A DNA stretch of 64,000 bases, taken from NCBI GenBank assembly GCA_033675545.1, contig JAWDGP010000031.1, forward strand, positions 132,001 to 196,000. The letters are read 5' to 3'. The stretch is from Elysia crispata (taxonomy: Eukaryota; Mollusca; Gastropoda; Plakobranchidae). The position numbers and the translations under genes were made by a program. The notes under the pieces were generated by a model. That model was given only the letters and a program-made list of their open reading frames with translations, had not been told where the DNA came from and did not search any database. Positions within the stretch are counted from its first letter, which is position 1. The number at the start of each line of letters is the position of its first letter. Below, piece after piece: positions 1 to 14,104 of the stretch.

Positions 1-199
1 TCTGCCTGGATGGGGCTTTTTGAAGTGCGCCAATAATATCTTAAATTAAAAGTTAAAACTCATCAATGAAATGATTCCAATCCATCATTGTACTTCCGAA
101 TACCAGAATTCTTATACTATAGTCTTAATCTTACTCATTTTTTTTTCTGTATAGTTTTAACACACGAAATATAATTAAGATGTCCGTACAATTTATATA
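1..199. other. Flank with no recognised feature
   Basis: AT-rich sequence up to the TA target site of the element that starts at 200. I see no exon, repeat or RNA gene here. Confidence 0.5.
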
Positions 200-1212
200 C
201 AGTAGTCTCCGGATAAAAGCACGCTTCGGTTAAATACACGCTGAAGCGGTCTGACCGATTTTTTACTATGTAATCGGTATACTTTAAACGCACGCTACAT
301 CGCCTAAACGCACGCTTTGAAATTATTAAATCGGCATTGCTTACTGTACCCGGTAGTAATGTGGACGATGTATCCACGCTATTACGGCACATGGCAGCCA
401 GGAAACTGTGCTAGCACATCATACCGGTACACGAAAGGGAAGGGGTGGGGGACAAAGGCTGTACATCAGTATCGTCGTATAAACACAATGCCCTCTACCT
501 GGGCCATGGGATCGGCCATAAGCTTGGAAGGGTAGGGAGGGGAGGGTTGGAGTGGAGCACAGGCAAGGTGATGCAATTTTCGCTGCTTTGTGTCTGCCTG
601 GTCAGATCTATCCATTACGGCTAGTATTCTCTCCTCTCCTCCCTCGCTTTTTGCGTTGCACGGTTGTCTGACTCTGAGGTTCGCGCGTGGTGTATCACTG
701 TCAGGCATCATGTGTGTAAAACAAGTCTAGTCATTGTCAAGATTGGTCATTCACTCATTGCGATTTCATCCGTCAGTAGAGTTGTGCTGTCTTCTCTCTC
801 AGAGTCTAGTCTCTTAATTTCATCGACATGCTCGATACGATACATAATGTCTACTCTCAAGACATTAACGTTGGAAACAAACTAGACATTTTGTTCATGA
901 AACTTCAATGATCAATGTTGTTCCCTCTCACGAATTTCGTTATTTCAATGTTGTTTAATAAAACCAAAGAATAATTCAATTAAAAAAAAATAAAAATAAA
1001 AATAAAAGAAACCAAAACTAAGCTGAACTCAAAGGTTTAATAAGCTCCCTTTCACGCCAAATGTGTGTAAATCAAGGGAAATAATCCTGCATTTTGCAGT
1101 ACAATAAGGGAAGTAACCAAATTTTTTTCATTACTTTTTATAAAGACACGCATTTCATAAATGCACGCTATTGAAGCCTCCCGAGGACCGTGCGTTTATC
1201 CGGAGACTACTG
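200..1212. mobile_element. Non-autonomous pogo/Tigger-like MITE
   Basis: The element starts CAGTAGTCTCCGGATAAA and ends with the matching inverted sequence TTTATCCGGAGACTACTG, and TA lies directly outside both ends. Tc1/mariner-superfamily elements of the pogo/Tigger group duplicate TA and typically begin CAGT. Just inside the left end the word ACGCACGCT and variants recur (about 220-320), and similar words recur near the right end (about 1145-1195), as expected of subterminal transposase binding sites. The ~1 kb interior has only short ORFs with no transposase motif, so it must move, if at all, with a transposase supplied elsewhere. Confidence 0.75.
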
Positions 1213-2078
1213 TATATCTGTTCAACTACTTGCAACCCAAAAAACATGCAATGAGAAGGGGGCAACAGTGGCTGCTGGGCCAGAAAGTTTGCCCTGACTG
1301 ACACTGACATCCACAGGAGGCATTCTTTGTGGGTTCGATCCCCACACGATCAACTGGTACGTTTTGGGCTTGTTCTTACCTGTCCCAGCTCTGCTTTTAG
1401 CGGCTTTATCATGCTATGCGGAAAAGGCTCGAGTTTTTCTTGCGGACGGGCTATAGCAAGCAATCAATAAACTTGTAGAGTGGAAACACGTCTTTGACGC
1501 GGGCCATACGACACACACTGGTGAGCACCAACTTTCATTTGAAAAATTACATGTATGTCTACTTAAGTAATTATTTATATTGAGTTGTGCATTTAATACA
1601 ATACTCAATATAAATATAATAAAGTAGACAGTTTTTCAAAAGGGAGTTGATGCGAATCAGCATGTGTCGAATAGCACGAGGTAAAGATTAGCAAGTTGCT
1701 TAAGCAATGAGTGCAAGCCTGCTCTGCTAGGCTTTTTGCATTATTCTGTTACACGACTGAGACTCTACAGACTATAATGGGGTTAGTTTTTTTGTTTTTG
1801 CTAATTACAAGCTCGCTGTGATAGTTGATCTCTCAGTGGTGCACTGATTGTGGCTGTCAACATATTGATCTGCTTAAAATTTGATCACTTTTACCCATCA
1901 TTTCTTCTCTTCCAATTTGTCGAGTCTTTCCAGCATAGTGATCTCATCTGTCACTCTTTCCTCTCGTTTCTACGTAGAGATTATTTGTACCTTCACATAG
2001 CCATGGATGTTGGAATTTATTAGTTTTACTCTGTTATTGTTTCGTTGGAGCTACATCTATGCGTCGTCGCCTTTGTAC
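1213..2078. other. Intergenic, with a SINE-like T-arm at 1329-1347
   Basis: A perfect tRNA T-arm (GTGGG-TTCGATC-CCCAC) is present near 1329-1347, but no acceptor stem or anticodon arm can be folded around it, so it looks like the B box of a decayed tRNA-derived SINE rather than a tRNA gene. The rest shows nothing I recognise. Confidence 0.4.
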
Positions 2079-2336
2079 AAAACTCCTGTAACCGACATTT
2101 TGGAAATTCTATAGGAGGGACAAAAAACTGTCAGAATTTTAGAAAAAAAAAAAAGAAAAAACAGATCTCACTTTCAACTTCCCAGCGGTTGATCAGTCCA
2201 CAAAGATACATATTTCTCACACATTCTATTCAATTTATCTTATACAGTCTTTTACGAACCCAATTGCCAATTAAAGGAATGTAACCGAATATTTTCACTA
2301 CAAAGACTCCGGTAAGGGTCGGTTACAGGATTTTAA
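2079..2336. repeat. Small element with inverted CTCCTGTAACCGAC ends
   Basis: AAAACTCCTGTAACCGAC at 2079-2096 is matched in inverse at 2319-2335 (GTCGGTTACAGGATTTT), one base shorter. Similar words recur at ~2353 and ~2438, and again at 16376 and at 26610/26861, so this looks like the end of a dispersed short element. No target duplication was identified. Confidence 0.35.
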
Positions 2337-2983
2337 CAGGAAGTTTTCTGAGCAAGACTCCTGTACAAGTTAGTTGCCAGAATTTTTTCATTCAAATACA
2401 ATTTGAAACAGAAGGACAGTCGTCACAGCCTGTGTTAGTTTACAGGATTTTTGTGTCATGAATTTGAGTAGCAAGAACAGAGAAAAACATCGTTGCGATG
2501 AAGTGAATACAACAAAGTTGGCCACTTATAGAAAAAGAAAAGCAAATATTGAAAAGTATGAAACAGATATAGAATAAACCTACCGATCGACGAGGAAATG
2601 ATTGTTACAATTTCTCTTGGTGCCAGTGAAATGTACATGTAATTTATACGTTGTAATTATACGTATCAATAAAAAATGTAGTCATGCTTATGGAAACTTA
2701 ACGTTTGTCTTATTTTATTTGCAGCAGTTTTATTGAAATAAATCAGTGACCATTTATTGAAAACTAGTGACATTACTTGAGTTTAGAGTCGCAAAAATCT
2801 ATACAAACTCAAGCTTTTAAACAACGGAGTAAAAAAATATTATTTTGACAGTGACAGTGAGAACAGTGACAATGAAACGAGTGACAGTGAAGAAGAAAAC
2901 TAACCAGCTTCTGTTAAGATCTTGCTGCAATGTTTCATCCAGATCGAAAAGAATGTGTGTTTGTGTGTGTATGTGGGTGAGAT

Positions 2984-3044
<61 letters not shown>

Positions 3045-3663
3045 CATTACAAATTCACCACTTGAAGCCACTGATATTTATACATAGTTTCCATTGGTTC
3101 ATTTCAAATGTGGGCAAGTGCATATTATGGAGAAATTGAATGTCACAGACAATATTTTCTCATCCCTCTTGTGTACAATAATGGCAATTTCTTGTGGTTA
3201 TTCTGAATTCATTACTAAGTTTCATTGTTCCCACATAACATTCTTGAATTCTGATGATTTATAATGGTTTGTTACAAAAAACCCAAAGATTATGTCTAAC
3301 TAATATATGACATTACTATTTAATTGCATGCATTTTTCCTTGAGAAAGTTCAAATGGTTGTTCTCCATTACTTTGTCAAGTATTGCACCTATAACACATT
3401 CATTTGCAAAATGTCATGCCTGGACTATTAAAAGCACAAATGCGCCTTAATATCTACATTTGTAATACAATGTAGTTTATTCAGTCTCACTTAAAATCGA
3501 TCTTACACACATTTTCCTACACTTTGGAGTGTGATGCTTTAAAAAAGGTATAAATTACTGACTCCTAACATGTAATGTTGAGTTTAGACACAATGAATAT
3601 TTCAGTTTTACGTTTTCGGAAGGTGAATGTAGTTTGAATGCAAATAAAATTTGACTAGCTTAA
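2337..3663. other. Intergenic, with a (GA)n tract at 2988-3038
   Basis: Apart from a roughly 50-bp GA microsatellite there is AT-rich sequence without exon-like ORFs. The long minus-strand ORF over this part is only the Ser-Leu translation of the microsatellite. Confidence 0.5.
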
Positions 3664-4292
3664 GATATCGTAAAATCCGTTACATTACAGGAAAGAGTAG
3701 CTTTTTACCTTTCATTTGAGTACCAACAAGTGCCCATTTGCTTGATCGGATGTGGAGATATGACTCAAAAAAGAACCCTACCCCCTTATTTGAAGATATG
3801 CGAAAAAAACGTAAACAAGGGGGAATTACCCATGAAGATGACACTTCCAAAGTAACTTATAACCATATTCCCTTACTATGAGAGGTACCAAATCAGGAAA
3901 TACAGGTGCTGAAAAATCCCAACAAAAAGTTTTAGTTTCAGTGGTTTTGACATATCTTAATTTTTCAATTTTGACACATAATCTGATTTTGAACCAATAC
4001 ATATTTTTACCGTAAAAGATTTCGTAAATCTGTTTTCACCATAAGAAAGAGCATCATTTTAGCTTTCATATGAGCTATAATTTGTGTACATTTGTGTAGA
4101 AAATAATTAGTTTATGACTGAAATAAAAAACCCACCCCCTCATTTCAACAATGCCAAAACCTCCGTAAACAACAGAGGATAACCATATGAAGATGACACT
4201 TTCCATTTGGCTAACATCGATTTTCTTACACCTTTGTGGGTCACCTTTCAGAAAATATGGGTGTACAGAAATCCCAGGGGGGAGGAGTTATG
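3664..4292. repeat. Diverged tandem duplication, ~300-bp unit
   Basis: Two head-to-tail copies (about 3664-3950 and 4012-4292) keep the same order of short blocks: a TTTCGTAAA-like start, AAGAGTAGC/AAGAGCATC, a CCACCCCCTCATTT-like block, CGTAAACAA, ATGAAGATGACACTT, and a closing AAATCCCA. The spaces between blocks have drifted. No reading frame is shared by the copies, so this is an old non-coding duplication. Confidence 0.6.
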
Positions 4293-6309
4293 GTGGGCCC
4301 AAGGTCTAATAGACTCGGGACCTGCAATCGTTATACATAGTCATAGTAATTTTATTCGCTTCTCAGTTTAAATAGGCAAAGAGAGACCTTGAGACACCAA
4401 TAATCGTTAATTTGTAATGATTCAATATTTCTCTGCAACGTTGAGCTGAGATGATCCCATATCGTTGCATGCCAGTGTTGGTTCAGGGTGGACGAAACTT
4501 AGCCTTGGATCTTGCAACCGATTCACGAGTCAGCCATAGCGATTTGTTACTTAGTTTTTTGTGTAACACCCAATCTAATTGGCTCTTGAAAAGAATATGG
4601 CCGTTTTTCTTTTTTAAGAATACCGGACATCGCGGCGTGGTAGTGACTAAAGTAAAATACAATAGAGGCGTGAGGTGTTTTTGGACAATGTCCTTGAAGA
4701 TTGAGGTAAAGAAGTAGTCAACACATGACACACCCTTGGGTATTTGCACATGTTCAAAATCGACTCGTCCATTTCTCCATTTTGGATCGACGGAAAGAGT
4801 GCAGAGGACGTATACTCTTGGTAAATATGAATGAGAACTAACATTCTACAGCTTGAAAAACTTCGTGTGTTCAAACATTATTTCCAAAACTCTTATAAGT
4901 ATCTAGTTAAGTAGATCTCTGATATGGACAACAACTTGATCTAGTCTAGATTTAAATTTTCGCCATTTATTGTCAAGTGCAGGAAAAATTTGATGATCAA
5001 TCACACCGTTTGAAGAAGCTCAGGTGACATACATATCATAACTATAGAGTAAAGGGCAAGATATCCGGCTGGTGCCCACATGTATTGGGTTACGCTTTAT
5101 TTTTGTTGTAAACTTCAGCATTTTTATTTTATTTATATTTGGCATATACAGCCTTTCAAAATTATTTTAGTCTGGAAGATAAATGTTTGAATAAATGTAA
5201 GGCAACATCCATAAGTGAAATTTGGCATGTCAGAGATGGTATTTATTAATTAGAATAATGCCCTAACACCTAAGCTCTTCTCCTAAAAAATTCTGCAATG
5301 TGTGAAAGTGTTACTTATATAGGCTTACCTTCTTGCCAATATAGCACCCAGATATCTTAACGGCCTAGCTAATTATTTTAACACTAGTGGCTTCTGGTGG
5401 CTGTACACTCTACACATGTATTAGACAAGAAGCGAGTTCAAAATCTCCCTTATATATCAATGTCACTTCTAGAGTATTTATAGGAAATGTTCTTGCTTAC
5501 CTTACCCATTACTTAAACCAATTATAATCGATTATATTTTTACTTTAGACAATTTAAATGAAATACAATCGACAATACGTAAAAAAATTAGAAAAGAAAA
5601 TCTGTGTAACAATATAACAAGTGGGAGGTTCAAAGAAATATAGAGAGTAGATTTATTGGAAAGGGAATTTCCCCGATTGTGGCGAATTTCCGTAACCTAG
5701 GTCTAAACTTTAAAAAAATGACAAATTTATAGCAGAATATGAAGAAAAAAGGCTGAAAAAAGCCTATCGCGTGCTACAGAAGTGAGTTTTAATGTTATTC
5801 CAATTAAAATACCGACAAACAGATAGGTAAGCCACGTACGATAACAATAATGACAGGGAAAAAGTTAGTATTAACGGAAGTAGTGAGGTGAAAGAGGGCA
5901 AAAAGAGCATGTAAGAGGAGCGAAACCTTGATAAAAGCGCAAACTCGGAGAGTAAGCATCGCACTATGTTTTCATTGGTTGTTAAAAATAAGGCGTAAAC
6001 TTTTGTTTGACACTTGGACTCACCCAGAGCTAATTTAAATAGGTGAGATGTGCTAGCCCATTGTAGATATTTTGAGGGTAGACAGGTCATGTGAATTTCC
6101 CCGCAAAGCGATATTTCTCGAAGTTATTGTAGATGAAACTCGGTGAGGTAGAACGGTAGATAAATGTGATTTTTTTTTTCCTATTTCTGTCACTTCGTTC
6201 TTATCGTGACGACTTTCACTACTAATAGTGAATAAATAAAGGGAAAAGAGACACTACAAAATAAGGATAAGTTACCAACAGGGATTATACCGATATCTGA
6301 AAATTTACC
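4293..6309. other. Intergenic, nothing recognised
   Basis: About 2 kb of AT-rich sequence. An ORF of 108 codons on the minus strand (5764-6090) has a hydrophobic stretch but no recognisable domain, splice context or codon bias, so I do not call it a gene. Confidence 0.45.
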
Positions 6310-7209
<900 letters not shown>

Positions 7210-9107
7210 GCTATATTTACTTCTATTACCTTTATTTTTATTGCTCCTAGAACTACCTTAATTGTTATTATTGCTTCTAATGTTGCCCGTACTATTTCAG
7301 GAACAACTGCAGCGTCTTCTCGTCCAGTTACCGCAACAAATATAATTACTAGTTCAAACTGATCCAATCATCTTTAGCGTTAAATCCACACGTGCTGTTT
7401 CTTTTGAAAACATGAGAGGAGCACACAGCTTTAATATCGCAGTAAATTTTCTCATCTACTGAGATTGCCTTTTGACGTTCGATAATTTTATAACACCGTT
7501 GTATTGGACTTTGGCGAAGATTAGCTGTCTAAAACTTGCAATCCTAATTTGCCCATTCAACTCTGCAGCTTACATCATGTTTCTATCTTCTCAATCAGAT
7601 CCTATGCTAGCACTCAAGGCGAGCTGTTTGATATTGTGTGTTTGGAATGAAATGGACAGACCTGAGAATGATTGTTTTCCTGGATGGCCCAAAAAGACCG
7701 CCCAACACGGTGGCCCTGCAGCTGTCTTAACGAAGCTAAGTTTGAATCTAAATTTCTTATTTGTGTTAGGAAAATGCAGTGTTGAATTTAGTTTCTAACG
7801 GACTAATAGCGAGTTATGTGTTCCGTCGCTTGTCATCATACAAGTTATTCTCTCTTGTAGGAATTCTCGCGATCGGTTAGTTCACTCTCTTTTCAGTAAT
7901 GTTTCCTCTCTATCTCTCTGTGAACTGAAACATCTGTGTCGTTTGGGTTTTTTTTTATTTTTCCCGTACCTGTTTAGTCGATGATTTTTGTTGTTTCTTA
8001 TGTTGCGCACGGTGCCGGTAGATCATAATACCGGGGTCTTAGGCAGATTATTTATTTTCTTCCACTATGGATATTTTAACGTTACAGTTTTCCTAATTTT
8101 TTTTATAATACCAGATTTTTTCTTCATCGTTATCTTTATCAAATTTTTTTTTAAACTAAACTCAATCTGTTTGTGTGTGTGTGTGTTTTTTTGTTTTTTT
8201 TAAATGCCATTCATGTTTTATTCTTTACTTAAATACTGTGTCTAACTTAAACTCGAAAACATGTCCCTGTTGTTTTATTTATGCTCAAAAAAATTTAGCG
8301 GTTCGTGAAGGATTATCTTTTACAAACCGTGTAAATGTACAATAACTTGTGCTAACAAAATAAAAAAAATTATGATCCAGGTTCAAGGCTTTTGGGTTTG
8401 CTTAGACACGAAAAATTATTTTCAACCGCGATCTAGAAAAAAAGATATAGGATAAAGGTCAAATCGATAAAGTAATGGGTGGTGCACCAAAGTGAAAAAC
8501 TACTCAATAAATCGCTGTTTGAGAAGGCTGTTTGAATATTGAATCCGCTTCAAACGATGTTACCTTTACTTTCTTCTATGAGCTTGGCCTCGACCATCCA
8601 CACCAACCTCCCAACGTTAACCACGACCTAAACACTTTATGGCATTGCTATCTTCGACCTGTATTTAAAATAGTTCCAGCATGCTCTGTTTTCCGGTTAC
8701 TCTCTTCCTCTCTCTCTTCCTTCTCGTGACTTTCGACGGCACTCTTCCACTTTTTTGTTTGTATTCTTTAGCATTCAGCTCGACTCTTCCTCAATCTTTC
8801 TAACTAGTACAGCTGAAAGTTCTCTTACTCCCGTTCAATTCTTCCGGTTTAAAACCCTCTCTTGCCTTTTCCTATCTGTTAGTTTTTAACCTTTCTTCTT
8901 TCGCTTCAATTTTCAATTTTTGCTCGTCCCAATTTTCTTCGTGATTAGCACAGCAGGTACATCTTTTTGCTTGTATTCTTTGCGAGTTCCATTTCTTTTT
9001 TCCTCATTTTGTTGGCTTCAGCTGAAAGTTGAATTCTTCATTTTGTCTAACTTTTCACCTTTGTCTATCGCTCCCTCATCTCAGCTCCTACCCAGTCTTC
9101 GATTTTT
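7210..9107. other. Intergenic; pyrimidine-rich from ~8690
   Basis: No exon or mobile element recognised. From about 8690 the plus strand is rich in C and T, with short related phrases such as TTGTATTCTTT repeated at ~8760 and ~8972. It leads into the left arm of the foldback element at 9108. Confidence 0.45.
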
Positions 9108-10400
9108 AGATGAGGAAAATCCGATAGAGAGAAAAAAAAAAAAAAAGACTGGAGGTAAAAATTGGTTTGAGAACAACAACAAAAAAGTAATGGAAATCAG
9201 TGGATGGACAAAATGGAAGATAAGAGATAGGAATCACATGAAAGAAGAAAAAAAAATACGAGGCCACTTATTTGGGGATAACAAATCAGAACAAATGGAA
9301 GTCATACGATAGAGGGGGGAAAAGTGGAGAAAATTGGAGGCCTCACATTCAAGGCAAACAGAACTAATCAAAGCCATTAAATAAATGAAGGACAAAGGAT
9401 GAAATATAGACCATCGGATCGGATGAAACAATATATAAAGGGTTATATGCATGAAGTGAGGACAGCGGAAGGAAAAAAAAAGTTTTCCCTGTGACGTTCA
9501 GCTCTTCTCTGCATCTTTCCTGATATCAGCCGCACCAGATGGTCAGGGCGGCAGAGGGTCGTACCGACAGAACGGAGGTGTGACGTTCTAGTCCCGACCA
9601 GACCTGTCTGGTGTCTGGAGCCTAACAGTCTCTGTGACTGTAGAGGTTACAATGACATTGCACTAAGTCATTGCCTCTAGATTTATGAACAGGCAGAGGT
9701 TGCATTGACATAGCACTAAGTCAATGCCTCTGGGTTTCTGAATCATCGCAGGTTGCAATGACATTGCATTTGTTCATTGCCAACTGGGATTGTGAAAAAA
9801 GCAGAGGTTGCAATGGCATTGCACTGAGCCATTGCCTCTGGCTCTGCAAGCAGGCGGAGGTTGCAATGACATTGCACTTAGTCATTGCCTCTGAGTTTGC
9901 AGCTGAACGCACAAGTTGCGGCCCTGGCATGTAGCCTCAAGAGGGTGAAGGATCAGAAACCAAAAACCACTCTATGGGTCCAACACTGGTATGAGGAAAG
10001 GTCTAGAGAAGAGCTGACAGTCACAGGGAATTTTTTTTTTCTTCTGCTTACCCACGTCGATTGCATCCAATCCTTCACATATTTTTTCTCCTTTCTAATG
10101 TTCCTTATTTCTTCCTTTGTCTTTCATCTATTTAATGGCGTTGGTTAGTTCTCTGTTTTCTTCTAATGTGTGGCTTTCAGTTTCCTCCACAATTTTTTCC
10201 CTCTATCGCATGCTTCCATCAGTTCTGATTTGTTGTTGTCAAATAAGCGGCCTCGTTCTATTTTATTTTTCTCCTATCCTGTGAATCCTATCCCTTATCT
10301 TCCATTTCTTCCGTCCGCTGGTTTCCTTTTGTTGTTCTCAAACCAATTGCCTCCAGTCTTTCTTCTTTTTCTTCTGTCCGATGGCTTTTAATAGTTCTCT
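9108..10400. mobile_element. Foldback element with ~400-bp inverted arms
   Basis: The left arm (about 9108-9505) matches the reverse complement of the right arm (about 10003-10400) along most of its length. Landmarks include the outer GATAGAG/CCGATGG region, TTCTCAAACCAATT, TTCTGATTTGTT, AATAAGCGGCCTCGT against AATAAGTGGCCTCGT, ATTTAATGGC, and AGAGAAGAGCTGA at the inner ends. The arms differ by scattered substitutions and small indels, so the insertion is not very recent. The ~500-bp centre carries the hairpin array described separately. No transposase ORF is present and no clear target duplication was identified; it is a foldback or long-TIR MITE of unassigned superfamily. Confidence 0.7.
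9642..9893. repeat. Five tandem ~53-bp units, each a hairpin
   Basis: Five units (9642-9678, 9695-9731, 9748-9784, 9803-9839, 9856-9893) each read GAGG-TTG-CAATGAC, a loop near ATTGCACTAA, then GTCATTGCCTC, so each can fold on itself with a 3-base bulge. Unit 2 has CATTGAC paired with GTCAATG and unit 4 has CAATGGC paired with GCCATTG: both stem sides changed together. Unit 3 is the least regular. The array sits in the centre of the foldback element. Confidence 0.75.
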
Positions 10401-11944
10401 TCAATTTTCCCCATATTTGTGACAAACGGTCCCTTTCTTCCTTTTTCTTTCTATTTGGTGATCTCTATTCCTTCTTTTTCGCTATTCTCTATCCGACTGT
10501 CTCCACTGCTCCGAAACCTGTTTACTTAAAACAGCGACTTCCTATTTTTTTATTCTTTTTTTTTTCCTCTATCCGATGTTTTCTTTTTGTTTAATTCTGT
10601 TTTTCTTAAATCGGTGTCGAATCGTAATAATCTTTATTCCTTTTTTTTCTTATTTCCTCTATTATTTTTTTTTCCGTTATCCCATAGCTTCAAATGGTTA
10701 CCCTCTCTTTTCCTCTATTCATGGCCTTTAGCTGTTAATTTTCTTATTTTTTCCTCCTACTCGATGATCTGATCTCTATCTCTTCTTTCTCTTCTTTTCC
10801 GTTTTCCTCTAATTGCTGTCTTAAATCTATTATATTTGTGGAATCAAATCTAAGATTAATCTATGCTTTAGACCTTTATTTTTTTTAATTTAAATATTAT
10901 GTATAAATTGATTTAAAATCTTTTCTAGCGAGGAATATTTTTTAAAAAATGGATTCAGATTGTTTATCCTATAAATTGATAATATTACCGTATGAGGGCT
11001 CCACGTATTAAGTCAGTTTTTTAGATTAGGCTAGTAAACTTCGTGAAATGAAAAAAAAATTAACAAATCTGAAACCACTGAACTAGTCTATAGCGAAAAC
11101 GCGCTGCCTCACCAAATGCAGAAAACCAAGATACCCAAATCAATAAGCATATTTCGACATCCCGGTTTTCCCCTGCACGCGATTCGCTTGAAGACTTAAT
11201 AGGATTCCTGCCCTAAATCTCGAAGTCCCGAGGACAACAATTGAGGAGGTTTCGACTTGCAAACACAGTTAACCTGTCAATTTATAGGTCCCGAATGCTA
11301 CTTTAATTATGGTATCCAAAGCCAGGGCACATCACTAGATCGATTCTATTTTATTATTTATTTTCTTAATTTTAGACGGTTTTGTAAATTGCAAAATAAC
11401 CACGGATCAATTGTGGAGTTATCTCTTAGCAGAAAGGCGATGTAAGTTAAATGTAAAATAATGCGAGGGATTTCTATCACACACATGTTGTAACATAAAC
11501 TGTCATTCCAATAAAAATCTTCGATTTCATTAAATAAAGATCAAGAAAAAAATCTCTCTCCCCCAGGTTTCAACTTGTTCACTGTGGACCAGGAGTTGTG
11601 GTCGGTGTGACTGGTTGACCCCGCTCCTCGGGCAGTCGAAGAATACACGAACAATGTGTAGGATTATTCCTTTGTTCTAGATATTTATGATGTAAAAATA
11701 GGTTATGGAAGAAGTGTTTAAAAGCGTACAAATTAACCCTTATATCTGTTAATCTTGACTGAATATCGCAACTTTTTCAAAATAAGATCAATGTAGAAAT
11801 TATAAGTTAAGTGTGGACTAAATTTGATCGTTTTGAGTTAGATATAAGAAGGTAAACTTCTCATCTCATAGGATTAAAGTCGAGATATTCCATCATTATG
11901 TGCAAACATCGCTTATACATTACCACTCGCGAATATTCCACCAG
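10401..11944. other. Intergenic; pyrimidine-rich then AT-rich
   Basis: To about 10830 the plus strand is TC-rich with recurring TCTATCCGATG-like phrases resembling the foldback arm, possibly decayed copies of it. Beyond that I see no gene or repeat. Confidence 0.4.
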
Positions 11945-12135
11945 AGTAGAGAGGCTGAGGGCATAGAGCATTCACTCTGATATCTGCATGATCATCTTCG
12001 CGGGTTCGAATCGGTGAGTTAAGCCTCATCTTTTCAGTTCCCGCAATGCCCAACGGGGGCTTAGTTTTGTCAAAGTAAAAGCCCAAAGATCACCGTGTAG
12101 TGAGTGGGCTTCATGAAACTTGTAATCCTGTTATT
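11945..12135 (+). mobile_element. tRNA-derived SINE copy
   Basis: A decayed tRNA-like head ends in a B box (GCGGGTTCGAATC, about 11999-12011). The body follows with TTTTCAGTTCCCGC, GCCCAACGGGGGCTTAG, a GATCACCGTG block and an end near CTTGTAATC. The same order of blocks is found at 16605-16725 and 46215-46450, which is what defines the family. Molluscan SINEs with conserved central domains are known; whether this one belongs to a named family I cannot tell. Confidence 0.6.
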
Positions 12136-12214
12136 ATTCTTTAGTTTCAACATTATATTTTTCTTATAAACAGTTCGTTGTTTCTCCTTGGTCTTGTATA
12201 ATACTCCTCACTTA

Positions 12215-12471
<257 letters not shown>

Positions 12472-12901
12472 ACATCCTTATTTTTAAAACGCTTTTCCGT
12501 CCCTTTATCAGATCCTGGATGTCGCTGATCCAAAGTTTGCAAAGCCCTAACATGTCTGAGCGAGCCGTGAGAGATACGCGAGGTGTCTAAAGTTCGAGGA
12601 GTGAACAGACTTTGTTGGACTGACTGGGGGAAATGTTTATCCGAGAAAGGTTTCTACATCTAGAGGATTAACTTTTTGGCAGTTTCGAGCATTTCTAAGA
12701 ACAAAAACGAGTGTATTTTTTAAAACCCCTCAGAATAAATTAAATTTTACAGGCCGTTTTTTTACCTGTTGATAGCCTTTTAAGATCCCCTAAAACTGTT
12801 GAAAAATCTTCCAAGCCTGCTTTCATATATCCATTTCTGGCATACTGCAGTTGTAAATAATTATGCTCTCCACACTTACCGTAAATTTTTTCCGGTGATT
12901 T

Positions 12902-13100
12902 TCATATTCTATGCTTTCTGATCAGTTTAATTAGTCGTCTCTCCTGATCCCCTCTCCATCGTACCAGCTTGACCTTGTCCTTGACATCGGAGAAGAGAGG
13001 TGAACACTCTTGGACCAGCGATGTGACACAGAGCCAGAAAATCTCATACAGGTTCACAGCATTTGGTTTGACTTCTGGAACAATCCTCAAGAGTAAACTA
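12902..13100 (-). CDS. Unidentified exon-like ORF
   Basis: The minus strand carries an open frame of about 64 codons that reads like real protein (for example VPEVKPNAVNLYEIFW, then VKLVRWRGDQERRL) and ends at a stop. Codon choice leans to C/G in third positions, unlike the surrounding AT-rich DNA. A possible splice acceptor (CCATAG) lies just upstream near 13111. I do not recognise the family and found no partner exon nearby. It could be the last exon of a gene whose other exons I missed, a gene fragment, or part of an old transposon. Confidence 0.3.
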
Positions 13101-13202
13101 TGGATGGTTAAGTTAGACGAGTTATTATTAAATGAAAAACTTAAAGAAAAAGTTAAGTTAGAAAGCTATCGGTTTAGTTTGAAGGAAATTTCGCAGTAAA
13201 AT

Positions 13203-13270
13203 TGATTTTATTTTTTGTGCTATTTCTGTTCTACACGATTTTATTTTTTTGTGCTATTTCTGTTCTACAC
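13203..13270. repeat. Tandem duplication of a 34-bp unit
   Basis: TTTGTGCTATTTCTGTTCTA occurs twice in tandem, with the flanking ATTTTATTTT run repeated too; the copies are almost identical, so the event is recent. Confidence 0.8.

Positions 13271-14104
<834 letters not shown>

Noticed and set aside
1290-1350. tRNA gene suggested by a perfect T-arm
   Set aside because: No acceptor stem, D-arm or anticodon arm can be matched; it is better explained as a SINE B box.
5764-6090. 108-codon minus-strand ORF with a hydrophobic segment
   Set aside because: No recognisable domain, codon bias or splice context in AT-rich intergenic DNA.
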